Shown here piece after piece: positions 8,640-17,909 of a DNA stretch of 64,000 nucleotides. Both the position numbers and the translations under genes were made by a program. The notes under the pieces were generated by a model. It searched no databases. It saw nothing but the letters and a program-made list of their open reading frames with translations, and was not told the DNA's origin. How positions within the stretch are numbered: position 1 is the stretch's first letter; each line of letters starts with the position of its first letter. Source of the DNA: Pseudogemmobacter faecipullorum (GTDB lineage: Bacteria > Pseudomonadota > Alphaproteobacteria > Rhodobacterales > Rhodobacteraceae); NCBI RefSeq assembly GCF_020539525.1, contig NZ_JACDXX010000008.1, positions 62,001-126,000 of the forward strand. The letters run 5' to 3'.

Positions 8640-9515
8640 ATGATGAAAGCCTATGAGGATGCCGCTGAATTGCTATATGGCGAAAGTCATATGATCGCAG
8701 AGCCGATGGACAGTATGATCGCAGGGGCGATTGCCGGGGTATTCGCCAGCAGTGGCGGCCCGGGCTTTGGCGCGGCGCTGGATCAGCTGACCCGGCTCGG
8801 CGCCGGGTTCGATATGAGCTGCATTTTTGGTTTCTCGCCCCATATGCCGCCTGCAGTGATCCATGATGGCTATAGCGAGACCACCGACCGTAAGGCGCTG
8901 AAATCCTATCTGCGCGGCGCCTATCTGCTCGATCCGTTCTATGCTGCCTCGGTCAGTCCGGTCCGCGAAGGCGGGATGGCCCGCGAGGGGCTGTGGCGGA
9001 TGCGCGATCTGGCCCCCGATGCCTATTTTGAGGGGGCCTTCGCCTGGTCGCAGGAGGTGCATCCCTGCATCTCGGATCAGGCCGGCACCCTGGTCGAGGA
9101 GATCGGTTTTCTGATCCCGCTCGGCAGTGATGTGACTGCAACCTATTCTCTGATGCGCAATCGTGGCGGCTCGGCCTTTGATGAAGGTGAGACCGCTCGC
9201 CTGACCGCGCTGCAGCCGGTGATCACCGCCAGCCTGCGCCAGCACTGGGCGCTGATGCAGCATCCGGCTCCGGCCGCTGTCCCTGCCGGTCCGCAAAGCG
9301 AGAAGGTCTTTGCCGCCGCCTTCCAGAGCCTGACCCCGGCGCAGCAGGCGGTGACCAAGCTGATCCTGCGCGGTCACAGCAATCTCTCGATTGCCGGTCA
9401 CATCGGCATTACCGAAGGCACGGTCAAGCTGCATCGCTATAACATTTACCGACGCCTCGGCATTACCGGCCAGGCCGAGCTGTTTCAGCGCTTTATCGAT
9501 TTTCTCGGCCGCTGA
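8640..9515 (+). CDS. LuxR-type transcriptional regulator
   Basis: C-terminal LuxR/FixJ-type helix-turn-helix ('LTPAQQAVTKLILRGHSNLSIAGHIGITEGTVKLHRYNIYRRLGI' region, split here only as description) following an N-terminal region of about 190 residues with no recognised acyl-homoserine-lactone signature. It is transcribed divergently from the SDR/flavoprotein/EutH operon with about 90 bp between, and is therefore the likely regulator of that operon. The start is uncertain: candidates are ATG 8640 or 8643 and ATG 8691, the last with a GGCGAAAG site; the frame stays open upstream to 8568. No receiver domain is present, so it is not a classical response regulator. Confidence 0.8.
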   Translation: MMKAYEDAAELLYGESHMIAEPMDSMIAGAIAGVFASSGGPGFGAALDQLTRLGAGFDMSCIFGFSPHMPPAVIHDGYSETTDRKALKSYLRGAYLLDPFYAASVSPVREGGMAREGLWRMRDLAPDAYFEGAFAWSQEVHPCISDQAGTLVEEIGFLIPLGSDVTATYSLMRNRGGSAFDEGETARLTALQPVITASLRQHWALMQHPAPAAVPAGPQSEKVFAAAFQSLTPAQQAVTKLILRGHSNLSIAGHIGITEGTVKLHRYNIYRRLGITGQAELFQRFIDFLGR

Positions 9516-9582
9516 ACGCACCCTTTCTCAGCCCCGCCCCAGGAGTTCGCGCCGCAAATGCCGGGATCAGCTATTTTTTACA

Positions 9583-9608
9583 GTTGAGAATGATTTGCAA
9601 TTGCAATT
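9583..9608 (+). promoter_or_regulatory. Candidate Mur/Fur-type metal operator upstream of sitABCD
   Basis: The stretch GAGAATGATTTGCAATTGCA (and flanks) lies about 75-100 bp before the metal-binding-protein gene. It combines a Fur-like GAGAATGATT half with the perfect palindrome TTGCAATTGCAA at 9595-9606. Alphaproteobacterial manganese importers are usually controlled by the Fur-family regulator Mur through an AT-rich palindrome of this kind. Assignment rests on position and sequence character only. Confidence 0.6.
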
Positions 9609-9681
9609 ACTTTCAACCCCGCTATCACTTGCACAACCCGTTTGCCAAATGACCACTGCCCCTGCCGCGAAAGGATTGCTG

Positions 9682-10581
9682 ATGACCACCAGATTTGCCC
9701 GCCTCCTGGGGGCCGCAACCCTGAGCGCCCTGCTGACCGCCCCGGCCATGGCCGATGAAAAGATGAAAGTGGTCACCACTTTCACCGTGCTCGCGGATAT
9801 GGCGCAGAATGTGGCGGGAGATGCTGCCGAAGTGGTCTCGATCACCAAAGCCGGGGCCGAGATCCATGGCTATGAGCCAACGCCGCAGGATATCGTCCGC
9901 GCCCAGGGGGCCGATCTGATCCTGTGGAATGGCATGAACCTTGAACTGTGGTTTGAGCGCTTCCTGACCAATCTCGGCGATGTGCCCTCGGTCACCGTCA
10001 CCGATGGCGTGGATCCGATCCCGATTGCCTCGGGCTCCTATCAGGGCAAGCCGAACCCCCATGCCTGGATGGGGCTGGAGAATGCCCAGATCTATGTCGA
10101 CAATATCGCCCGCGCCTTTGTCGCCGCCGATCCGGCCAATGCCGAAACCTATCTGGCCAATGCCGAAAGCTATAAGGCCAGGTTGCGCGCCGGACTCGAG
10201 CCGCTGAAGGCAGAGATCGCCGCAATCCCCGAAGCGCAGCGCTGGCTGGTCAGCTGTGAGGGGGCCTTCCCCTATCTGGCCCGTGATCTGGGGCTGCGCG
10301 AGCTTTATCTCTGGCCGATGAATGCGGATCAGATGGGTACGCCGCAACAGATCCGCACCGTGATTGACGGCGTGCGCGAACATGCGATCCCGGCCGTATT
10401 CTGTGAAAGCACCGTGAATAACGCTCCGGCCGAGCAGATTGCCCGTGAAACCGGGGCGGCCTATGGTGGCATGCTTTATGTCGACAGCCTTTCCGAACCG
10501 GATGGCCCCGTGCCAACCTATCTCGACCTGCTTCAGGTCACCACCGCCACGATTGCAAAGGGGCTTGGTGGCGCCGAATAG
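9682..10581 (+). CDS. sitA: Manganese/iron ABC transporter, metal-binding protein (SitA-like)
   Basis: Cluster A-I (ZnuA/MntC/SitA) solute-binding protein of 299 residues with a normal signal peptide (cleavage near 'AMADEK'). The likely metal ligands are H62 ('EIHGYEP'), H127 ('NPHAWMG'), E193 ('SCEGAFPYL') and D268 ('YVDSL'). A Glu at the third position rather than His, together with '[16 protein letters not shown]', is typical of the Mn/Fe SitA/YfeA group rather than zinc-binding ZnuA, and there is no His-rich loop. The frame is open upstream, but ATG 9682 starts the signal peptide and has an AAAGGA site. First gene of sitABCD. Confidence 0.88.
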   Translation: MTTRFARLLGAATLSALLTAPAMADEKMKVVTTFTVLADMAQNVAGDAAEVVSITKAGAEIHGYEPTPQDIVRAQGADLILWNGMNLELWFERFLTNLGDVPSVTVTDGVDPIPIASGSYQGKPNPHAWMGLENAQIYVDNIARAFVAADPANAETYLANAESYKARLRAGLEPLKAEIAAIPEAQRWLVSCEGAFPYLARDLGLRELYLWPMNADQMGTPQQIRTVIDGVREHAIPAVFCESTVNNAPAEQIARETGAAYGGMLYVDSLSEPDGPVPTYLDLLQVTTATIAKGLGGAE

Positions 10582-10634
10582 GCCCTGCCGCCCCTGAGCT
10601 GCTGATCCGACACAATACAGGAAACAAAGCCAAA

Positions 10635-11519
10635 ATGTCCGAACCAGACCCGAGCACGGCTGCAGGCATTTCTGCCCGGGAGGTGACCGTCACCTATCGC
10701 AATGGCCATACCGCCTTGCGCAATGCCGGCTTTGAAATCCCCAAAGGCACAATCACCGCGCTGGTCGGGGTGAATGGCGCCGGTAAATCCACATTGTTCA
10801 AGGCGATCATGGGCTTTGTACCGGTGGCACGCGGTGAGATCCGCCTGCTCGGCCTGAGCGTAGGCGAGGCGCTGAAACGCAATCTCGTCGCCTATGTGCC
10901 GCAGAGCGAAGAGGTAGACTGGACCTTCCCGGTGCTGGTTGAGGATGTGGTGATGATGGGGCGATATGGCCATATGGGCTTTTTGCGCCGCCCCGGCAAA
11001 GCCGATCACGCCGCCGTCACCGCCGCGCTGCAACGGGTGAACATGCTTGAATTTCGCCACCGCCAGATCGGCGAGCTTTCGGGCGGGCAGAAAAAGCGGG
11101 TGTTTCTCGCCCGGGCGCTGGCCCAGGATGGTCAGGTGATCCTGCTCGACGAACCCTTTACCGGCGTCGATGTGCAGACCGAAGAGCAGATCATCACCCT
11201 GTTGCGCGAGCTGCGCGCCGAGGGCCGGGTCATGCTGGTCTCGACCCATAATCTGGGCTCGGTGCCGGAATTCTGCGACCGCGTGGTGCTGGTGAAGGGC
11301 ACGGTGCTGGGTTACGGCCCGACCGAGACCACCTTTACCCGCGAAAATCTCGAGGCAACCTTTGGCGGCGTGCTGCGCCATTTCACCCTCGGCGGTGATG
11401 TGCTGCATGAGGATGACGATCAGCGCCAGATTTCGATCCTCAGCGATGATGAGCGGCCACTGGTGCATTATGCCGACCGTATCCACCGCCAGTCTCCGGC
11501 CGGAGAGGTGGGACAGTGA
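10635..11519 (+). CDS. sitB: Manganese/iron ABC transporter ATPase (SitB-like)
   Basis: ABC ATPase of 294 residues. Walker A is 'GVNGAGKST' (45-53), the signature is '[15 protein letters not shown]', Walker B is 'VILLDEPF', and the switch His is in '[10 protein letters not shown]'. '[20 protein letters not shown]' matches the metal-transport ATPase branch. It follows the binding protein by 53 bp, and its stop overlaps the GTG of the permease gene by 4 bp, indicating translational coupling. It powers Mn(II)/Fe(II) import through the two permeases that follow. Confidence 0.9.
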   Translation: MSEPDPSTAAGISAREVTVTYRNGHTALRNAGFEIPKGTITALVGVNGAGKSTLFKAIMGFVPVARGEIRLLGLSVGEALKRNLVAYVPQSEEVDWTFPVLVEDVVMMGRYGHMGFLRRPGKADHAAVTAALQRVNMLEFRHRQIGELSGGQKKRVFLARALAQDGQVILLDEPFTGVDVQTEEQIITLLRELRAEGRVMLVSTHNLGSVPEFCDRVVLVKGTVLGYGPTETTFTRENLEATFGGVLRHFTLGGDVLHEDDDQRQISILSDDERPLVHYADRIHRQSPAGEVGQ

Positions 11520-12379
11520 GCCTGTTACTCGAACCCTTCACCTATCAATATATGCTCAATGCGATGTGGGTCTCAGCGCTGGTCGGCGGGGTCTGCGCTT
11601 TTCTCTCGGCCTATCTGATGCTTAAGGGCTGGTCTCTGATCGGCGATGCTTTGTCTCACTCGGTGGTGCCGGGCGTGGCCGGGGCCTATATTCTCGGCCT
11701 GCCCTTCGCGCTTGGCGCGTTTTTGTCGGGCGGGCTGGCCGCCGCGGCGATGCTGTTCTTTTCGGATCGCTCGGGGCTGAAGCCCGATGTGGTGATCGGG
11801 CTGATCTTCACCAGCTTCTTCGGCCTGGGGCTGTTCATGATTTCGGTCAATCCGATGTCGGTCTCGATCCAGACCATCACCATGGGCAATATCCTCGCCA
11901 TTTCGCCCGAAGACACGCTGCAGCTGGCGATCATCGGCTTTGTCTCGCTGATCATCCTGCTGGCGCGGTGGAAAGATCTGATGGTTGTCTTCTTTGACGA
12001 GACCCATGCCCGCTCGATCGGGCTGCGGCCGGGGCTGCTCAAGGCGATGTTTTTCATGCTGCTCTCGGCCTGTGTGGTGGCTGCGATGCAGACGGTGGGC
12101 GCGTTCCTCGTAATCGCCATGGTGGTGACGCCCGGGGCCACCGCCTATCTGCTGTGTGACCGTTTCCCGCGGCTGATCCAGCTCTCGGTGCTGATCGGCG
12201 CAGTGACCAGTTTTATCGGCGCCTGGGCCTCATATTTCCTCAACGGCGCGACCGGCGGGATTATCGTCTGCCTGCAGACCCTGATCTTCCTCTGCGCCTT
12301 TGTCTTCGCACCGAAACACGGCCTGCTTGCCGCGAAAGCCCGCGCCAGAGCCGCCCTGGCCGGGGAGCTGCAGTCATGA
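11516..12379 (+). CDS. sitC: Manganese/iron ABC transporter permease (SitC-like)
   Basis: ABC-3 family integral membrane protein of 287 residues with about eight spans. Characteristic stretches are '[26 protein letters not shown]' near the N-terminus and '[24 protein letters not shown]' in the C-terminal half. GTG start overlaps the ATPase stop (GTGA). Its own stop overlaps the next gene's ATG (ATGA). It pairs with the following permease to form the channel. Confidence 0.9.
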   Translation: MSLLLEPFTYQYMLNAMWVSALVGGVCAFLSAYLMLKGWSLIGDALSHSVVPGVAGAYILGLPFALGAFLSGGLAAAAMLFFSDRSGLKPDVVIGLIFTSFFGLGLFMISVNPMSVSIQTITMGNILAISPEDTLQLAIIGFVSLIILLARWKDLMVVFFDETHARSIGLRPGLLKAMFFMLLSACVVAAMQTVGAFLVIAMVVTPGATAYLLCDRFPRLIQLSVLIGAVTSFIGAWASYFLNGATGGIIVCLQTLIFLCAFVFAPKHGLLAAKARARAALAGELQS

Positions 12380-13209
12380 GCGCCGATCTGCTGCTGCCCT
12401 TCCAGTTTCCCTTCATGCAAAATGCCTTTCTGATCGCGGCCATGCTGGCTGTGCCCACTGGGCTTTTATCGTGTTTTCTCGTCCTCAAGGGCTGGGCGCT
12501 GATGGGGGATGCGATCAGCCATGCCGTACTGCCCGGGGTGGTGCTGGCCTATATCACCGGGATACCGCTGATCCTCGGTGCTTTTGCAGCCGGACTTTTT
12601 GCCGCTCTCGCCACCGGCTATCTCGCCGGCAACAGCCGGGTGAAACAGGATACGGTGATGGGGGTGGTGTTCTCGGGCATGTTTGGCCTCGGGATCGTGC
12701 TCTATACCTCGATCCGCAGCGATGCCCATCTCGATCATATTCTGTTTGGCAATATGCTCGGGGTCAGCCTGCAGGATCTCTGGACCGCGGGGCTGATCTC
12801 GCTCGCCGTGAGCCTGGTGCTGGTGCTGAAATGGAAGGATCTGATGCTGCATGCTTTTGATCCGACCCAGGCCCGCGCCTCGGGTCTGGCGGTGGGGCTG
12901 CTGCATTACGGGCTGCTGACCATTCTGTCGCTGACCATCGTCGCCACCATGAGCGCGACAGGGCTGATCCTGGCCATTGGCCTGCTGATCTGCCCCGGAG
13001 CCACCGCTTTCCTGCTGGTGCGCAGCTTCGGGCGGATGATGCTGGTCTCGGTTCTCATCTGCCTGATCTCACTGCTGGGCGGGGTCTATGCCTCATTCTT
13101 CCTCGACAGTGCTCCGGCGCCGACAGTGGTGCTGATCTTCACCGCGCTGTTCCTCGCAGCCTTTCTGCGCCGGATGCTGCAAAACCGCCGCATCGCCGCA
13201 AAAACCTGA
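12376..13209 (+). CDS. sitD: Manganese/iron ABC transporter permease (SitD-like)
   Basis: Second ABC-3 family permease, 277 residues, about eight membrane spans. It has the same markers as its partner: 'LKGWALMGDAISHAVLPGVVLAYITG' and 'ATGLILAIGLLICPGATAFLLV'. The ATG overlaps the preceding stop by 4 bp. Two non-identical permeases in tandem are typical of SitABCD/YfeABCD systems, whereas MntABC and ZnuABC have one. Last gene of the operon; a GC-rich hairpin follows at 13215-13253. Confidence 0.9.
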   Translation: MSADLLLPFQFPFMQNAFLIAAMLAVPTGLLSCFLVLKGWALMGDAISHAVLPGVVLAYITGIPLILGAFAAGLFAALATGYLAGNSRVKQDTVMGVVFSGMFGLGIVLYTSIRSDAHLDHILFGNMLGVSLQDLWTAGLISLAVSLVLVLKWKDLMLHAFDPTQARASGLAVGLLHYGLLTILSLTIVATMSATGLILAIGLLICPGATAFLLVRSFGRMMLVSVLICLISLLGGVYASFFLDSAPAPTVVLIFTALFLAAFLRRMLQNRRIAAKT

Positions 13210-13214
13210 GATCA

Positions 13215-13253
13215 GCCCCGCCCGGGCCCTGCCAGGCGCAGGACGGGCGGGGC
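13215..13253 (+). terminator. Possible terminator hairpin after sitD
   Basis: Ten-bp perfect stem GCCCCGCCCG / CGGGCGGGGC with a 19-nt loop, six bases after the sitD stop. There is no T-run after it, so intrinsic termination is doubtful; it may act as an mRNA 3' end stabiliser. Confidence 0.35.
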
Positions 13254-13356
13254 CCGGCTCTGCCCCGCCTCTTTCGGTCACGCGCGATCCGGATTAAACC
13301 GCCCGCACGCCGGGCGCTGGCCTTCACAGCCGCCCGGATCCGACCGGAAGATCCAG

Positions 13357-14166
13357 ATGACCTCGCTCAAACGCAACCTGCCGCCCCTGACCAGCCTCGT
13401 GACCTTTGAGGCCGCGGCCCGGCTGGGCAGCTTCTCCGATGCCGCGCGCGAGCTGAATGTGACGCGCGAGGCGGTCAGCCGCCAGATCCGCACGCTTGAG
13501 GCCTATCTCGGCCTGTCGCTGTTTGAGCGCAATGCCAATGCGACTGCGCTGCGCGACTGGGGGCGGCAGTATTTTGAGACCGTGACCAGCTCTCTGGATG
13601 CTATTGCCCGCGCCTCGCAGAGCTTTCCCTCTGCCGCCCCGCCCGGGCCGGAACCCGCTGCCGTGGCTGAGGTAATCGCAGAAGGCCCGCGCCCGCGCCT
13701 GCTGATCGTGGATGACATGCCCGGCAATATCCACCGGCTGCATGATATTCTGCGCGGGCAGTATGACACCATCGCCCATATCTCGGCGAGCGATACGCTC
13801 GACTGGCTGGCACGCGGCGGACAGGCCGATCTGGCGCTGCTTGATGTGCGGATGGCGGATATGGATGGCTATGCTCTGTGCCGCCGGATCCGGGCCGATC
13901 CGCGCCATTCCGCGCTGCCGGTGATCTTTCTGACCAGCCTTGACGCGCCCCAGGATGAGACCGAGGGCTTTGCCGCCGGGGCCTGCGATTTCGTCTCACG
14001 CCCCTTTGCAGCGCCGGTGCTGCTGGCCCGGATCGCTGTACAGCTGGAGCTGCGCCGCACCACCAGCGCCCTGGAAGAGCTGTTGCAGCGCCGGGCCGAC
14101 CGGCTGGAACATGCCGAAGCGCTGATCCGGGCGATCAGGGCCGGGGTGGAAAGCTACCCCGGCTGA
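13357..14166 (+). CDS. Chimeric regulator: LysR-type HTH fused to a receiver (REC) domain
   Basis: A 269-residue protein with an unusual architecture. Residues 8-66 are a LysR-type winged HTH ('LTSLVTFEAAARLGSFSDAA', 'REAVSRQIRTLEAYLGLSLF'). A linker rich in Ala/Pro follows (88-110). Residues 113-231 are a CheY-like receiver: acidic pair D119/D120, phosphoacceptor D163 in 'LLDVRMADMDGY', T193 in 'FLTSLDA'. The usual invariant Lys before Pro is Arg (R215-P216). A C-terminal helix of about 35 residues may be a coiled coil. The LysR effector-binding domain is absent. It probably binds DNA under phospho-control of the convergent hybrid kinase, whose gene overlaps its 3' end by 13 bp. The target may be the amino-acid ABC operon nearby. 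Confidence 0.85.
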   Translation: MTSLKRNLPPLTSLVTFEAAARLGSFSDAARELNVTREAVSRQIRTLEAYLGLSLFERNANATALRDWGRQYFETVTSSLDAIARASQSFPSAAPPGPEPAAVAEVIAEGPRPRLLIVDDMPGNIHRLHDILRGQYDTIAHISASDTLDWLARGGQADLALLDVRMADMDGYALCRRIRADPRHSALPVIFLTSLDAPQDETEGFAAGACDFVSRPFAAPVLLARIAVQLELRRTTSALEELLQRRADRLEHAEALIRAIRAGVESYPG

Positions 14167-16874
14167 AGCGCAGCGAGCATCTGCAGCGCCGCCCGGAAAT
14201 CAAGGCGTTCCGCCGCCTCCTGCAGAGGCTGCCTCGACCGCTCAGGCAGGGCAGGCAGCAGTTCCGCCAGCAGGTCAAAACCGCGCATCTCGCGGCCTTC
14301 AAGCGCATTAAGACAGGCGGCAAAAGCCGCTGAGGCCGGAGGCGCTGCCGCGTTTTCCCGCCGCGATGCCGGATGCGGCAGCGAGGCCTCCAGCGCATCA
14401 ATCGCCGCTGAAAGCCGGGCCGCAGGCAATTCTCGGGTGCTGCAAAGCTCGGCCAGGGTGGTCGCGCCCAGCTGTGCGGCACCCCCCCGGATGGCATGCA
14501 GCACCTCCTGACGGACCAGGCCGTCCCCCCCTGCCCCGATTTCTGCCAGCAGCCGGCGCCAGTCCTGTATCTCGGCGGGCAGCCTGGCCAGCCAGGCAGC
14601 GGCCAGGCTGGCCGAGCCCCCGGCATGGCGCAACAACAGCGCCTGATCAAACACCCGCCCGGCCGGGCGGAGCGGGCTGTCCGGCGCCGGTCCGCTGATG
14701 CTGACCCGCTTGCCTGCCAGCACCCGGGACAGCTCATCGAGCAGCCGCTCGGCGCTCAGCGGCTTGCCGATGAACCCGGCAAAGCCCGCCCCTGCGCAGG
14801 CATCCAGGGTCGCGGTCGAGACATCGGCGCTCAGCGCCACCACCGGCACCCGCCCCAGCCCCGCCTCGCGCAGGGCAGCGATGGTGGTAAAACCATCCAT
14901 CCCCGGCATATGCAGATCGGTCAGCACCAGATCAAAGCCGCCGCGCTGCGCCTGCCAGAGCGCCAAAGCCTCGCTGCCGCCGGCAGCCGGGCTGACCTTC
15001 GCCCCGGCCCGCTCGAGCAGCGCCTCGACAACCACACGGTTGATCGCCCGGTCTTCGATCAGCAGGATACTTTTACCCGCCAGCCCGGGCCTCGCCGCCG
15101 CGCGTTCCTGCGGCCAGGCCTCCGGCGCGACCGCCCGGCGCAGCGCGGCCACCAGTTCGCGGTGGGTCAGCGCCTCGGGCAGGATCTGCACCAGTCTGCC
15201 CTGGAATAACAGCTCAAAACCGGTTGTCGCGGCCGCGCGCAACACCAGTCCGGGCAGCGGCAGTGCAGCCGGGCAGAGCCGCGCAAGACGCCTTTGCAGC
15301 AGACGCGCCTGGCGTGCGGGCATCGGCGCCAGTTCGGGGCGCGGCAGGCCGGGATCGGGCGCCGGCAATGCCCCCGGGCCCTGCAGCGGCAGGTAAAGCA
15401 CAAACAGACTGCCGCGCCCACTGCGGCTGGTGAAGGCCAGACGCCCCCCCATCCCCACCGCCATTTCCGCCGCAATCGGCAGGCCGAGCCCGGTGCCCGA
15501 GACATCGCGCGCAGCAGAGCTGTCGGCCTGCATGAAGGGGCGGAACACCACATCGCGCTCGCCCGGCTGCAAGCCCTTGCCGCTGTCAAACACCGACAGC
15601 CTGAGCCAGTCGCCACGTCGGGTGATGCGCAGAACCACCCGGCCCTGCGGGGTGAATTTCACCGCATTGCTGGCGAGATTGAGCAGGATCTGCGTGACCT
15701 TCTGCGCATCTCCGCGCAGCGAGGCCGGCACATCCGCGGCAATCTCGCCGCGCAGAGCCAGGTCCGGACTGGCATGGGCCAGGGCCCGCGCCTCGGCCAG
15801 CACCTCATCAAATACCGCCTCAGGCGCATAGGGGCGCGCGGCATAGACCATCTGCCCTGCTTCCAGTTTGGAAAAATCGAGCACCTGATCAATACTGCCC
15901 AGCAATTGCTGCGCGGCATACCGCATGTCACTGACATAGCCCCGCGCCGCCGGATCCGGATCGCCCGCCAGCAGCAGATCTGAAAGCCCGGTAATCGCAT
16001 TCAGCGGCGTGCGCAGCTCATGGCTCATATTGGCAAGGAAGACTGATTTGGCACGCGAGGCGGCCAGCGCCTCATTGCGCGCCACCAGCAGTTCGGCGGT
16101 GCGCTGCTCGACCTCTTCGCGCAGATGGTCACGATAGCGCTCCATCCGCGTCACGGTACGGTTAAAGTCATGGGCCAGCACCGAGACCTCATCACCCTCG
16201 GGGTCAAAGACCTCGGCCACCCGCAGACCGGCGAACCGGAAACTGCCGGTCTCACGATGCCCCCGCGCGGCCCGGGCCAGCGCGTCGAGCGGCGCAATCA
16301 CCCGGTTGCGCACCAGCCAGAACAGCAAAGCTGCGATCAGCAGAGATTGCAGAACCGTGGTGCCGATCATCGCCAGGGCGCGGTGGCCCAGCTCATCATA
16401 AAGACCGGCAAAGCTGAGCCGCAGCTCAAGCGCCGCCACCGGCTCGGCCGCACCGCGCCCGCGCAGAACGAAATCATGGCCACCGCTGAGCCAGTCATGG
16501 GGCACGATGCGGCTCAGAGCCCAGAAGCCCGGTGCCTCGCCACTGCCACCGGCCGCCAGATCACCGATCTTCAGCGCCTGCATCTGCTCGGGGCTGAAGA
16601 TCAGATCCCGGACCCTGACCGATTTCACCAGCGGCATTTCAGACAGCCGGTCCAGCGTGGCCTGAACGGCGGCAAGGTCGAGATCCCAATATGCGCTCTC
16701 CAGCTGCGGCAGGGCAGCGGCGACAACCCGGGCGTTGTTTTCCAGCGCGCTGTCATAGCTGCGGCGGAATTCAGCAAAGGCCAGCAGACCGCCCAGCCCC
16801 ATACCCGAGAGGATCGAGATCACCACCGAAGCGAAGGCAATGCGCCGCGCAAGACTTTTCCGGCGATGCGGCAT
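14154..16874 (-). CDS. Hybrid sensor histidine kinase with receiver and HPt domains
   Basis: A 906-residue membrane-bound phosphorelay kinase. Order: membrane segment about 11-33, periplasmic sensor about 34-165, second membrane segment about 166-188, HAMP about 189-245, short coiled coil, HisKA with H285 ('ANMSHELRTPLNAI'), HATPase with N403 ('NLASNAVKF') and 'DSGKGL', a degenerate intermediate segment (about 500-595), receiver with D653 ('LTDLHMPGMDG') and K704, and a C-terminal HPt-like domain with H793 ('LHAIRGGAAQLGA'). The ATG at 16874 shares its A with the stop of the upstream binding-protein gene (TGATG), so the two are coupled. The binding protein is the likely ligand sensor. The convergent LysR-receiver fusion is the likely output. 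Confidence 0.92.
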   Translation of the reverse strand: MPHRRKSLARRIAFASVVISILSGMGLGGLLAFAEFRRSYDSALENNARVVAAALPQLESAYWDLDLAAVQATLDRLSEMPLVKSVRVRDLIFSPEQMQALKIGDLAAGGSGEAPGFWALSRIVPHDWLSGGHDFVLRGRGAAEPVAALELRLSFAGLYDELGHRALAMIGTTVLQSLLIAALLFWLVRNRVIAPLDALARAARGHRETGSFRFAGLRVAEVFDPEGDEVSVLAHDFNRTVTRMERYRDHLREEVEQRTAELLVARNEALAASRAKSVFLANMSHELRTPLNAITGLSDLLLAGDPDPAARGYVSDMRYAAQQLLGSIDQVLDFSKLEAGQMVYAARPYAPEAVFDEVLAEARALAHASPDLALRGEIAADVPASLRGDAQKVTQILLNLASNAVKFTPQGRVVLRITRRGDWLRLSVFDSGKGLQPGERDVVFRPFMQADSSAARDVSGTGLGLPIAAEMAVGMGGRLAFTSRSGRGSLFVLYLPLQGPGALPAPDPGLPRPELAPMPARQARLLQRRLARLCPAALPLPGLVLRAAATTGFELLFQGRLVQILPEALTHRELVAALRRAVAPEAWPQERAAARPGLAGKSILLIEDRAINRVVVEALLERAGAKVSPAAGGSEALALWQAQRGGFDLVLTDLHMPGMDGFTTIAALREAGLGRVPVVALSADVSTATLDACAGAGFAGFIGKPLSAERLLDELSRVLAGKRVSISGPAPDSPLRPAGRVFDQALLLRHAGGSASLAAAWLARLPAEIQDWRRLLAEIGAGGDGLVRQEVLHAIRGGAAQLGATTLAELCSTRELPAARLSAAIDALEASLPHPASRRENAAAPPASAAFAACLNALEGREMRGFDLLAELLPALPERSRQPLQEAAERLDFRAALQMLAALQPG

Positions 16875-17788
16875 CAGCCCTCTCCATGCGCGGCGAGGAT
16901 GCGATCGATGCTGCCCCTGAGCCACATTTCGGCAAGCGCCTGGCCCATCAGCCCGGCCTTGGCATTCCCCGGGGCATCGCGGCGGAAGCTGACATAGCGC
17001 GGCACCTCGGCCAGCGCCGGGCGCAGAATGCGGATCCGCTCGCTTACCCCCAGCTGCCGGGCGGCATAGCGCAGATTGGCGCTGCCCCCCAGCACGGTGC
17101 TGACCCGGCCCAGCAGCAGCTTGCGCAGACTGGTCAGATCATCAATCGAACCCTCTCTGGTGAAAGCTGCCGAGCGGTCGAATTCGGGCGTATAGGTGAA
17201 ACCGTTCACCACGCCCACGCGGTGGCCCGCCAGCAGGCGCAGATCATAGCCTGCTGCGGCGCGCCGGTCGTATGCGAGCGCATCCTGGCGCGGATCCTCA
17301 GCCCGGACCGCAAAGGCCTGCTGCGTCCGGCGCATCGGCCCGACCATATTCCAGCGCTCAAAACGCTCAGGCGTCGGCGCCACCTGATAGAGCGCATCGG
17401 CCTGCCCGGCCTCAAATCCGAGAATCGCCCGCGGCCAGGAGAGCGGGATTGTGGTCAGCCTCACCCCCAGCAACAAAGCCGCCTCGGCGATGATATCGAC
17501 ATCAATTCCGATGAGTTTTTGATCAAGATGATAATTATAGGGCGGAAAATGCTCCATCGCGAGGATGGTCCACTGCCGCGACCCCGCCGCCAGAACCGCA
17601 GGCGCGGCCAGGGAGAGACCCAGCAGTGACGTGGCGGCAAGCCCCAGGATATGGCGCCGCGACCGGGCCTGAGCACCCGGGCTGCAGGCTACTGAACTCT
17701 CTGTAAAACCATGGTAATTTTCAGGTGAACCGGCTCCGCCCGCCTCGCTTCCGGTGGAGCGGGAAGCTGATTTTGTCAAAGGGCTCAC
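16874..17788 (-). CDS. Periplasmic amino-acid-type binding protein, probable kinase co-sensor
   Basis: Solute-binding protein family 3 (PBPb) fold, 304 residues, with an export signal of twin-arginine character ('RSRRHILGLAATSLLGLSLA', cleavage after 'VLA'). The mature part begins 'WTILAMEHFPPYNYHLDQKLIGIDVDI', typical of the family, but 'YQVAPTPERFERWNMVGP' replaces the normal 'TiTpeR..FsdPy' segment, so ligand chemistry may differ. GTG at 17788 was chosen for its AGGAGA ribosome site; the frame is open further upstream. It is translationally coupled to the hybrid kinase and has no permease of its own in the operon, which suggests a sensing role. It is divergent from the amino-acid ABC operon by 121 bp. 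Confidence 0.82.
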   Translation of the reverse strand: MSPLTKSASRSTGSEAGGAGSPENYHGFTESSVACSPGAQARSRRHILGLAATSLLGLSLAAPAVLAAGSRQWTILAMEHFPPYNYHLDQKLIGIDVDIIAEAALLLGVRLTTIPLSWPRAILGFEAGQADALYQVAPTPERFERWNMVGPMRRTQQAFAVRAEDPRQDALAYDRRAAAGYDLRLLAGHRVGVVNGFTYTPEFDRSAAFTREGSIDDLTSLRKLLLGRVSTVLGGSANLRYAARQLGVSERIRILRPALAEVPRYVSFRRDAPGNAKAGLMGQALAEMWLRGSIDRILAAHGEG

Positions 17789-17909
17789 ATTGCTCTCCTG
17801 CCCGCCCTCTGACGGAATTATTGCCACCCCTGGGCAACCTTTTTGTCTCTCACACTCCGCCACCGGCGGTTGTTAGTCCTGCGCGGACTGTACTGGGAGG
17901 TTCCATTCC

